In this document: positions 1 through 6,113 of the stretch, one piece after another | How the letters are laid out: every line of letters begins with the position of its first letter | Position numbering within the stretch: position 1 is the stretch's first letter | Source of the DNA: RUG11867 sp964553435 | GTDB lineage: Bacteria > Bacillota_I > Bacilli_A > RF39 > UBA660 | Direction of reading: 5' to 3' | NCBI GenBank assembly: GCA_964553435.1 | Contig: CAZKKM010000062.1 | Coordinates: 1 to 9,822 of the forward strand | Length of the DNA: 9,822 bases | Program-made: the position numbers and the translations under genes | Notes under the pieces: model-generated | The model's database searches: none | What the model saw: only the letters and a program-made list of their open reading frames with translations | What the model was told of the DNA's origin: nothing

Positions 1-52
1 TGGTAGATAGAAATGAGAAAAGTCCAATAGAGAAACTAGCTCAAACATCGAA
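1..52 (+). repeat. 52-bp direct repeat, copy A
   Basis: Bases 1-52 are identical to 1537-1588, both coding for the junction between the TasA-like and C-terminal domains. The first mismatch is at 53 versus 1589, after which the genes diverge at many positions. The true left limit of copy A cannot be seen because the repeat runs to the window edge. Confidence 0.95.
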
Positions 53-995
53 AGGAGTAAAAACAAGTTTTGCCGATCCTGCAACGGCAGATGAAGGAAT
101 CTTCGAGATGGAAGACGACTATGGAATGAGCTATTACTATAGAGGCGCAGTAACAAACAACTATGTCAGATTTGCAGGATTCTATTGGAGAATAATCCGA
201 GTCAATGGAGACGGAAGTCTCAGAATAATATACGATGGGACGAAAGCACATGCGAATGGGGAGAACGACTCAGATAGATTTACTCACACCAATCAAGTAT
301 ATAATGCAAGCTATACTGATGCGAAATATGTAGGATGGATGTATGGCCCAGCAGGAACGACAGCAAGTACAAGTAAAGAGGAAGCTCAAACCAATACGGA
401 GAGTTCGGATATCAAAAAAGTAGTGGACACTTGGTACAAGACAAACATCGAAGATGCGGGATATGGAAGTGCAGTCGCCGACATTCTATTTTGTAATGAT
501 AGAAGTACACCTGGTGCAACTGTAACAGGATGGATTAGCGACACAGGAAAAGGATTTGGAACAAATGCGACAGCATATGGAGCATATGCTAGGGCAGGAG
601 TAAAATCGATTGTACGACCGGCATTCAACTGTTCAGAAAAGAACGATGCATTCACAGTGAACGACAAAGAAAAAGGAAACGGAGCCCTTACATATCCAGT
701 AGGACTTATAACGGCAGATGAGATAATAGCTGCAGGAAGTGGAATGTATAATACAGCTATAGCTAATACAAGTTATTATTTATACAGACCAAGTAATCTG
801 TATTGGTCGCTCTCGCCATTCGATTTTAATGGTATTAATTCCTTTGTATTCCATATCGATACTGACGGTAAATTGAACAATGCGAATGTGGGCAATTATA
901 CAGGTGCAGTTGCACCGGTCATAAACCTCTCAGCTGAATACTCAAATAAGATGGTCGGGGACGGTACCATAGGAAATGAATATCGCGTCGAATAA
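1..995 (+). CDS. Tandem surface protein, copy 1 (5' partial)
   Basis: The reading frame is open from position 3 to the TAA at 993-995 (330 residues visible), and bases 1-2 end a split codon. The ATG at 108 is internal: the preceding residues (VDRNEKSPIEKLAQTSKG) match residues 178-195 of the next gene, so the true start lies outside the window. By that homology the missing part should carry a membrane or signal segment and a TasA-like domain. The visible part is the shared C-terminal domain: an FxWRIIRxNGDGSLRIIYDGTKAHANG core, two single cysteines (in LFCNDRS and FNCSEKNDAF), then WSLSP, a variable stretch, and the conserved TGAVAPVINLSAEY motif before the tail DGTIGNEYRVE. The aromatic- and glycine-rich fold ending in a VAPVINL-type strand resembles DUF6273 or C-type-lectin-like extracellular domains. 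That match is from memory, not a search. Role inferred: exposed ligand-binding or adhesion protein. Confidence 0.85.
   Translation, partial: VDRNEKSPIEKLAQTSKGVKTSFADPATADEGIFEMEDDYGMSYYYRGAVTNNYVRFAGFYWRIIRVNGDGSLRIIYDGTKAHANGENDSDRFTHTNQVYNASYTDAKYVGWMYGPAGTTASTSKEEAQTNTESSDIKKVVDTWYKTNIEDAGYGSAVADILFCNDRSTPGATVTGWISDTGKGFGTNATAYGAYARAGVKSIVRPAFNCSEKNDAFTVNDKEKGNGALTYPVGLITADEIIAAGSGMYNTAIANTSYYLYRPSNLYWSLSPFDFNGINSFVFHIDTDGKLNNANVGNYTGAVAPVINLSAEYSNKMVGDGTIGNEYRVE
960..994 (+). repeat. 35-bp direct repeat at the gene 3' end, copy A
   Basis: Identical to 2520-2554. It covers the codons for DGTIGNEYRVE and runs into the stop codon (TAA here, TAG in copy B). Sequence just upstream differs between the genes, including many synonymous sites, so the exact identity here is local. 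Confidence 0.95.
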
Positions 996-1000
996 GGAGG
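994..1000 (+). promoter_or_regulatory. Shine-Dalgarno of copy 2, fused to the stop of copy 1
   Basis: AAGGAGG begins inside the TAA stop codon of the upstream gene and lies 7 bases before the ATG at 1008. Only 12 bases separate the two genes and there is no room for a promoter. The pair is therefore very probably co-transcribed, and ribosomes ending copy 1 release directly on the start site of copy 2. Confidence 0.85.
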
Positions 1001-1007
1001 ATACAAA

Positions 1008-2555
1008 ATGGATTTAAAGACTAAAAGAACGATATGTTTGGTGGTAGGAATAGCATCTATTCTTACAATAATAGGTACGATTTCGTATGCGTACTTCACA
1101 GCGACGGGAGAAACAAGGCCCGTGCAAGCGACAATCAATACAGCTACGGTGAGTGCCAGATTTGCTGACAACGATACAGGCATAACCGAACAAATATCTT
1201 TCGGAGAATCTCTCACGAAGAAGTTTACTATAACGAATACAGGTACAGCAGACGCAAATGTGAAGATGTACTGGCAAGGATTAGTGAACACATTTACAGA
1301 AGAGAGTTTAACTTATACTTTGAGTTATGCCGAGAGTGAGGTAGGACCATATACTGAGATTGTGAGTAAGACAAATGTACCTCAATCTAAAACGAGTGCT
1401 AAAAAGTTACTAGCGAATCTTCTAACTATTCCCGTCGGAAAGACATACTATTATAATCTAACTGTCACATTGAACTATTTGAATGATGTAAACCAAGATG
1501 AAGATTTGAACGCAGTATTCTATACTAATTTCGATTTGGTAGATAGAAATGAGAAAAGTCCAATAGAGAAACTAGCTCAAACATCGAAGGGTGTGAGAAC
1601 GAGTTTTGCTAGTCCTGCCACGACAGACGAAGGCATCTTCGAAATGGAAGATGACTATGGAACAAGTTATTACTATAGAGGAGCTGTTGAAAATAATTAT
1701 GTGAAGTTTGCAGGCTTTTACTGGAGGATAATAAGGTTAAATGGTGATGGATCCTTGAGAATCATTTACGACGGGACGAAAGCTCATGCAAATGGAGAAG
1801 TGAGTAACGATAGATTCACAAAAGTGAGTCAGCCGTTCAACGTATTATATGACGACGCGAAGTATGTAGGGTGGATGTATGGACCAGCAAATGCAGTAGC
1901 CGGAACGACGACAGCAAGCACGAGCAAAGCCCAGGCTCAAACGAACACGGCAAACAGTGACATCAAGACAGTAGTAGATGAGTGGTATAAAACGAATATC
2001 CAAGATAAAGGATACGGACAATATGTAAGTGATACATTATTCTGTAATGATAGAAGTACACCAGGAAAAGATGAAACAGGATATAGTGGTGACACGGGGT
2101 TAGGATATACTAAGAATGCGACAGCATATGGAGGATATGCAAGGCTAGGGTTAGGCGAATCTGGGTCAAATTATAAAAATCCAAAGCCACAATTTAGATG
2201 TCCACAGAAGAACGATGCATTTACGGTAAGCGATACAAATAAAGGAAATGGATCATTAACATATCCGATAGGATTAATAACAGCAGATGAAATAGTAGCC
2301 GCAGGGAGTGGAAAACATGGAACAGGAAATAATAAATATTATCTCCACCGTTCCTCAAGTTATTACACTTGGTCCCTCTCGCCTTTTAGCTATCTCGATG
2401 GTGCTAGTGTGTTTATTGTCCATGTTTTTGGCAGTATGAGCAATGCCAGTCCTTACTTTACTGGGGCCGTCGCGCCAGTTATCAATCTGAGTGCTGAATA
2501 CGCAAATAAGATGATTGGTGACGGTACCATAGGAAATGAATATCGCGTCGAATAG
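1008..2555 (+). CDS. Tandem surface protein, copy 2, TasA-like N-terminus
   Basis: 515 residues, complete. The N-terminus is basic (MDLKTKR), followed by a hydrophobic segment at about 9-27 ending in SYAYFTATGE. This is the pattern of SipW-processed TasA/camelysin-class signals. Residues 35-175 resemble the TasA-type beta domain (ATINTATVSARF, then an ESLTKKFTITNTGTA stretch). From residue 178 it is a paralogue of the upstream gene, with a C-terminal domain at about 208-515. That domain has a WRIIRLNGDGSLRIIYDGTKAHANG core, cysteines in LFCNDRS and FRCPQK, WSLSP at 455-459, a variable stretch to about 484, then TGAVAPVINLSAEY and an invariant tail. Expected location: outer face of the membrane or wall, or assembled in a matrix fibre. 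No SipW-like peptidase or sortase motif is visible. The C-terminal family may be DUF6273 or C-type-lectin-like; the ligand is unknown. Confidence 0.85.
   Translation: MDLKTKRTICLVVGIASILTIIGTISYAYFTATGETRPVQATINTATVSARFADNDTGITEQISFGESLTKKFTITNTGTADANVKMYWQGLVNTFTEESLTYTLSYAESEVGPYTEIVSKTNVPQSKTSAKKLLANLLTIPVGKTYYYNLTVTLNYLNDVNQDEDLNAVFYTNFDLVDRNEKSPIEKLAQTSKGVRTSFASPATTDEGIFEMEDDYGTSYYYRGAVENNYVKFAGFYWRIIRLNGDGSLRIIYDGTKAHANGEVSNDRFTKVSQPFNVLYDDAKYVGWMYGPANAVAGTTTASTSKAQAQTNTANSDIKTVVDEWYKTNIQDKGYGQYVSDTLFCNDRSTPGKDETGYSGDTGLGYTKNATAYGGYARLGLGESGSNYKNPKPQFRCPQKNDAFTVSDTNKGNGSLTYPIGLITADEIVAAGSGKHGTGNNKYYLHRSSSYYTWSLSPFSYLDGASVFIVHVFGSMSNASPYFTGAVAPVINLSAEYANKMIGDGTIGNEYRVE
1537..1588 (+). 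repeat. 52-bp direct repeat, copy B
   Basis: Exact match of 1-52, within the second surface-protein gene. It lies at the hinge just before the C-terminal domain, so it is a natural site for recombination or gene conversion between the tandem copies. Confidence 0.95.
2340..2459 (+). other. Hypervariable, adenine-depleted block in copy 2
   Basis: Codons 445-484, between the conserved context ending NNKY and the conserved TGAVAP motif. The only easily aligned core is WSLSP. By direct count, adenine falls from 54/120 bases (2221-2340) to 21/120 (2341-2460). The counterpart in copy 1 is about 780-899, with an intermediate adenine content and a WSLSP-to-TGAVAP interval two codons longer. The block is probably a surface loop region of the C-terminal domain. 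It could be a target of diversification or a segment imported from a paralogue. Confidence 0.6.
2520..2554 (+). repeat. 35-bp direct repeat at the gene 3' end, copy B
   Basis: Exact match of 960-994. Together with the 52-bp repeat it brackets the diverged C-terminal domain of each gene, so the unit is built as constant, variable, constant. Confidence 0.95.
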
Positions 2556-2556
2556 C

Positions 2557-2571
2557 GGAGTATAGAAAAAG
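2557..2571 (+). pseudogene. Possible vestigial ribosome site and start codon
   Basis: Immediately after the second surface gene, 15 bases match 12 of 15 bases of the Shine-Dalgarno-to-ATG segment that follows the first gene (996-1010), with a one-base shift relative to the upstream repeat. The ATG position reads AAG and the GGAGG core reads GGAGT. This may be the eroded start of a former third tandem copy. The alignment is short and may be chance. Confidence 0.35.
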
Positions 2572-2580
2572 CAAGAATCG

Positions 2581-2611
2581 AACGATTAGAATAGAAGCTT
2601 CTAATCGTTTT
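2581..2611 (+). terminator. Rho-independent terminator of the surface-protein pair
   Basis: AACGATTAGA (2581-2590) pairs perfectly with TCTAATCGTT (2600-2609), plus one further A-T pair inside, around a 7-base loop. The stem ends in TTTT (2608-2611). The U tract is short and partly inside the stem, so termination may be incomplete. It lies 26 bases after the stop of copy 2. Confidence 0.7.
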
Positions 2612-2615
2612 CATA

Positions 2616-2644
2616 TGGACTTAGAGAGTTCAATTTGATAAAAT
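2616..2644 (+). promoter_or_regulatory. Candidate sigma-A promoter of the GH25 operon
   Basis: TGGACT (2616-2621, 4 of 6 to consensus) and TAAAAT (2639-2644, 5 of 6) are spaced by 17 bases. They lie just after the terminator-like hairpin and before the ribosome site at about 2653-2661 (GAAGAGGG). The implied leader is short. The call rests on consensus match and position only. Confidence 0.4.
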
Positions 2645-2667
2645 AAATACCGAGAAGAGGGATAAAA

Positions 2668-3888
2668 GTGAAAAAGAAAAATGTCATTGTGATATGTGCA
2701 ATTGCATTTGTCATAGTCGTAGTTAGTTTGGGATTTAAGATGGGGATTAAAGCTTACGAGAAGCACGTAGAAGAAGAGAGAATTAGAAATGCCATAATAG
2801 AGGTGGAATTGAGCGAGGATATGATCGCTGATTTTGCTTCTAAAAAGAAGGTTTCAGAGTTTATAACTTCGATAAACGGAGAGATAGTCGATGATTGGGA
2901 AATCGATACTTCGAAAATTGGTAAACAAAAAATTGAGTTCGAATTTGTAAACGAGGAGGGTATAAAGGTTCCATATTCGTACGATATCGAGGTAAAGGAT
3001 AGAACTTCTCCTTTCATATGGATACCAAGTGATTATTATGTTACAACTGCTTTTTCAGGAACTATAGAGGCCAAGGTGATATGTGTCGACAATTACGATG
3101 ACGAACCTGTTTGCAAAGTAGAGGGCGAATACGACTTGAAGACATCCGGTACTTACGAGTTGAATTTTCATGCTCACGATTCTTTTGGAAACGAAACGAA
3201 CACACCTTTTACTTTACATGTTTCGCGTCCGACGAGTGGAGGGGCTGCATATGTTCCCAAACCCGATCGTTATACGGAGATGGTAAAGTTGTTCAAAAAT
3301 GAAAAGACGGCTTTAGGTATAGATGTTTCTTCTTGGCAAGGGGATATAGATTTCGAAAGAGTTAAGAAGGCCGGTGTGGAGTTCGCATTTGTGCGTGTTG
3401 GTTCGAAGTGGGGAAGCGACGGAGAGTATTTTTTGGATTCTAAATTCGAACGCAATATGAAAGGATTTGAGGATGCAGGAATTCCCGTAGGAGCATACTT
3501 TTATTCTTATGCCCGCAATGAGGAAGAAGCGAGAGCAGATGCACTTTGGACGATAGAGAGGTTGAAAGAGTATAAAGTGGATTTGCCTGTCGCTTTCGAT
3601 TTTGAGGATTGGTCTCGTTACAACGATTATAAAATGAGTTTGTATCGTCTAAATAGAAATGCCAAAGTCTTTATCGAAACTTTAAAGGAAGCGGGTTATG
3701 AGGGTATGCTCTATGGAAGTATAAGTTATCTCAATAGGATGTGGGATAAGGATTACGAGACTGTTTGGGCAGCACATTATACGACGAAAGCGGACTATAA
3801 AGATTCGTACAAGTATTGGCAGTTCTCGTCCGAAGGAATTGTCGATGGGATAAATGGTTTTGTGGATTTGGATGTGATGTACAAGTGA
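2668..3888 (+). CDS. Membrane-anchored GH25 muramidase with Ig-like modules
   Basis: 406 residues, GTG start with GAAGAGGG upstream. Residues 2-4 are lysines and 5-23 form one hydrophobic segment with no obvious cleavage site, so a membrane anchor with the rest outside is likely. Residues 45-110 and 111-187 look like two beta-sandwich modules. The second (DNYDDEPV, then GTYELNFHAHDSFGN) fits DUF5011-type bacterial Ig-like domains, and Cys139/Cys149 could form a disulfide. After a linker, 215-406 is a glycoside hydrolase 25 domain with GIDVSSWQG (D219), FDFED (D311 and E313, the catalytic acid pair of the family) and a terminal VDLDVMYK (D402). GH25 enzymes cut the MurNAc-GlcNAc beta-1,4 bond of peptidoglycan. 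This one is probably a wall-remodelling enzyme and is the first gene of a five-gene operon. Confidence 0.93.
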   Translation: MKKKNVIVICAIAFVIVVVSLGFKMGIKAYEKHVEEERIRNAIIEVELSEDMIADFASKKKVSEFITSINGEIVDDWEIDTSKIGKQKIEFEFVNEEGIKVPYSYDIEVKDRTSPFIWIPSDYYVTTAFSGTIEAKVICVDNYDDEPVCKVEGEYDLKTSGTYELNFHAHDSFGNETNTPFTLHVSRPTSGGAAYVPKPDRYTEMVKLFKNEKTALGIDVSSWQGDIDFERVKKAGVEFAFVRVGSKWGSDGEYFLDSKFERNMKGFEDAGIPVGAYFYSYARNEEEARADALWTIERLKEYKVDLPVAFDFEDWSRYNDYKMSLYRLNRNAKVFIETLKEAGYEGMLYGSISYLNRMWDKDYETVWAAHYTTKADYKDSYKYWQFSSEGIVDGINGFVDLDVMYK

Positions 3889-4616
3889 ATAAAAGAGTCT
3901 TGATTACAGGGGGAGCTCGCGGTTTGGGAGCTAGTGTGGCCACTGAGTTCGCCAAACGCGGATTCGATGTTGCCATCACTTATAAAAATAGTGCTCGAGA
4001 AGCTCAGATTTTAAAGGAGAAGTTAATCGATGATTTCGGTGTAGAAGTCAAAATATATAAAATCGACTTGTGTAGCGAAAGTGAAATCGAGAAGTTGATC
4101 TTCGATGTCGGAGAGATAGACGTGTTAGTCAACAATGCTGCCTATAACAATGACGACATCATTTTCGAGAAGACGGGTGATGATTTTATAGAAGCATATA
4201 AAGTGAATGTCGTAGCTCCTTTTTTACTTGCCAAAGGGTTCTATTCTGTACTCAAAGAAAGAAGAGGGAACATCATAAACATTGCTTCGACGAACGGCAT
4301 AGATACGATGTATCCCGAAAGTATAGATTACGATGCTTCAAAAGCAGCAGTGATCAATTTGACAAAGAATTTGAGTAGTGCCTTTGCTCCCGAGGTTCGA
4401 GTCAATGCTGTGGCACCAGGATGGATAAAGACCTGTTCGACGGCCGATATGGAAGATAAGTTTAAGAAACACGAGCTCGAAGGCATAGCTATGGGTCGGT
4501 TTGCCGAGAAGGAGGAGATAGCCAAGGTCATCTGTTTCTTGGCAAGCGAAGATGCATCTTATATGACGGGGGCAATCGTGAGAGTGGACGGAGGAAAAAG
4601 ATATGGATGTAGATAA
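3885..4616 (+). CDS. Short-chain dehydrogenase/reductase, FabG-like
   Basis: 243 residues from a GTG at 3885 that overlaps the upstream TGA (GTGA). An in-frame ATG at 3816 was rejected: it would lie deep inside the muramidase gene and add 23 residues before the Rossmann strand. All classical SDR landmarks are present: TGGARGLG (8-15, cofactor binding), NNA (83-85), N108, S135, Y149-x-x-x-K153 and PGW (178-180). The length matches the FabG type (about 245). It should be a cytosolic NAD(P)H-dependent oxidoreductase. The substrate cannot be read from sequence: 3-oxoacyl-ACP, a sugar or another ketone are all possible. Calling it fabG would be unsafe because no other fatty-acid gene is nearby. 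No clear Shine-Dalgarno precedes the start, so translation probably depends on coupling to the muramidase gene. Confidence 0.92.
   Translation: MNKRVLITGGARGLGASVATEFAKRGFDVAITYKNSAREAQILKEKLIDDFGVEVKIYKIDLCSESEIEKLIFDVGEIDVLVNNAAYNNDDIIFEKTGDDFIEAYKVNVVAPFLLAKGFYSVLKERRGNIINIASTNGIDTMYPESIDYDASKAAVINLTKNLSSAFAPEVRVNAVAPGWIKTCSTADMEDKFKKHELEGIAMGRFAEKEEIAKVICFLASEDASYMTGAIVRVDGGKRYGCR
4590..4594 (+). promoter_or_regulatory. Ribosome site of the YnbB-family gene inside the SDR gene
   Basis: GGAGG lies 8 bases before the ATG at 4603, within the last codons of the SDR gene. It fixes the start and explains how the 14-base overlap is translated. Confidence 0.85.
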
Positions 4617-5829
4617 AATTATAAGAGATGCGGAAAAAGTATTAAAAGAAGAATTTGCGAAAGTCGATAAGTTGACTTATCATAACAGTAAGAAAGTTCT
4701 CGAAGCTTTTCATGAAGAAGGCATAGGAGAAGTACATTTCGGAAGTACGACGGGGTATGGATACAACGACATAGGTCGAGAAGCAATCGAGAGAGTCTTT
4801 GCACGGGTGCTCGATGCCGAGAAAGCAGTAGTTAGAAATCAATTTATCTCGGGATCGCATGCTCTTACGGTCGCACTTTTTGCAATGCTTCGACCGGGAG
4901 ATACGATGCTTTCGATTACGGGGTTGCCATACGATACTTTGCATGAAGTCATCGGCATCAAAGATAATTCGAGTTCATTGGCATCTTTTGGAATAAAATA
5001 CGAGCAAGTTGAACTCTTCGATGATGATTTCGACGATGAGAAAATAATGGGGTTGCTATCGGAAAAGTTTTATAAACTCGTTCACATTCAGAGATCGCGT
5101 GGTTATGCGACGAGAAAAAGCTTGTCGATTGCAAAACTGAAACGCATCATTGCCAAAATCAAAAATGTTTCTCCCGAGACCATCGTGATGGTCGACAATT
5201 GCTATTGCGAACTTACGGAGTACGAGACACCGACAGGCATAGGTGCCGATATTGCGGTCGGATCGCTCATCAAAAACTTGGGTGGAGGAGTTGCTCCAAA
5301 TGGTGCTTACATCGCCGGAAGAGAGGATCTCATCGAATTATGTGGAGAAAGACTAACTTTGCCAGGAGAAGGACTGGAGGTCGGTCCGACACTCGGAGTA
5401 AACAGGGACTTTTTAAAAGGGATTTACATGGCTCCGAGTGCGGTCGGTGCTAGTCTCAAACTTTCGATTTTAGCGGGATATATCTTGGGAGAACGCGGTT
5501 ATCGAGTTTCACCGCGCTACGACGAAGAGCATTCGGATATCGTGCTCATGGTGACGTTCAAAGATCGAGATAAATTGATAAAGTTCACGGAAGGTATTCA
5601 AGCAGGGTCTGCTATCGATGCGAGAGCAGTACCTGAGCCAACGGATATGCCAGGTTATGACGATAAAGTCATAATGGCATCGGGTAGTTTTACACAAGGC
5701 TCATCCATAGAAGTAAGTTGTGACGGCCCACTACGCGAACCGTTCAACGCATATTTACAAGGTAGTCTCACTTACGAATATGCCAAATTGGCTCTTTTGG
5801 AAGCTCTTTCACATATGGAGGATTTATGA
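4603..5829 (+). CDS. ynbB: YnbB-family PLP enzyme (methionine gamma-lyase-like)
   Basis: 408 residues, overlapping the SDR gene by 14 bases. The protein matches the YnbB family (also called aluminium resistance protein or Met_gamma_lyase, fold-type I PLP enzymes) along its full length. It has GSTTGYGYND (47-56), ISGSHALTVALFAMLRPGD (83-100), the cofactor-binding aspartate region MVDNCYCE (196-203), the likely Schiff-base lysine in GSLIKNLGGG (K224), and LPGEGLEVGP further on. Such enzymes are predicted to cleave the side chain of sulfur amino acids, but substrates of this subfamily are poorly established. It should be cytosolic. The ynbB symbol follows the Bacillus family name and does not imply proven function. 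It sits mid-operon between an SDR and a small unknown protein, with a 4-base overlap (ATGA) to the latter. Confidence 0.92.
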   Translation: MDVDKIIRDAEKVLKEEFAKVDKLTYHNSKKVLEAFHEEGIGEVHFGSTTGYGYNDIGREAIERVFARVLDAEKAVVRNQFISGSHALTVALFAMLRPGDTMLSITGLPYDTLHEVIGIKDNSSSLASFGIKYEQVELFDDDFDDEKIMGLLSEKFYKLVHIQRSRGYATRKSLSIAKLKRIIAKIKNVSPETIVMVDNCYCELTEYETPTGIGADIAVGSLIKNLGGGVAPNGAYIAGREDLIELCGERLTLPGEGLEVGPTLGVNRDFLKGIYMAPSAVGASLKLSILAGYILGERGYRVSPRYDEEHSDIVLMVTFKDRDKLIKFTEGIQAGSAIDARAVPEPTDMPGYDDKVIMASGSFTQGSSIEVSCDGPLREPFNAYLQGSLTYEYAKLALLEALSHMEDL

Positions 5830-6113
5830 TTTTGAACGGTAAAGATTACGATATAAACACTCTCGTCAAAAATTTGGATACGGTTTCTAACTCGTTCGTA
5901 AAGGTCGGCAATTTGATGTTGACAAAGAGGGAAATCGAGATTTTGAAGAAAAATTTCATCCACTATGAGACGGCCAATTCTCTTCAGGATTTGAGAATAA
6001 AGATTCAATCTGTGATGGAGGACGATACGGTAGAAGAGGATGATGCCTACGAACTCGAATACGTGCTAGAGAGCATAAGCGAGAGGGATTATTATGACTA
6101 CAAAACGCACTAA
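5826..6113 (+). CDS. 95-residue acidic protein, unknown function
   Basis: Start ATG at 5826 overlaps the upstream stop (ATGA). GGAGG at 5817-5821 precedes it by only 4 bases, a short spacing that suggests coupled translation. The stop lies 20 bases inside the next gene. I do not recognise a family. There is no signal peptide, membrane segment, cysteine or zinc motif. The first half has mixed charge (for example LTKREIEILKKNF) and looks helical. The second half is strongly acidic (MEDDTVEEDDAYELEYVLESISERD). It is probably a small soluble helical protein, perhaps an adaptor or regulator of an operon partner, but nothing in the sequence proves that. The clean ribosome site and overlaps on both sides make it a real gene. 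Confidence 0.8.
   Translation: MILNGKDYDINTLVKNLDTVSNSFVKVGNLMLTKREIEILKKNFIHYETANSLQDLRIKIQSVMEDDTVEEDDAYELEYVLESISERDYYDYKTH

Noticed and set aside
108..110. ATG at 108 as the start of the first surface gene
   Set aside because: Codons upstream to the window edge match the paralogue residue for residue, so the gene is cut by the window and 108 is internal.
1..2555. A complete diversity-generating retroelement
   Set aside because: No reverse transcriptase, accessory gene or template copy is present, and the two variable blocks differ in length. Only the target-like pattern can be reported.
3816..3884. N-terminal extension of the SDR from an ATG at 3816
   Set aside because: It lies inside the conserved end of the muramidase gene and the added residues do not resemble an SDR. 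The GTG at 3885 begins directly before the first Rossmann strand.
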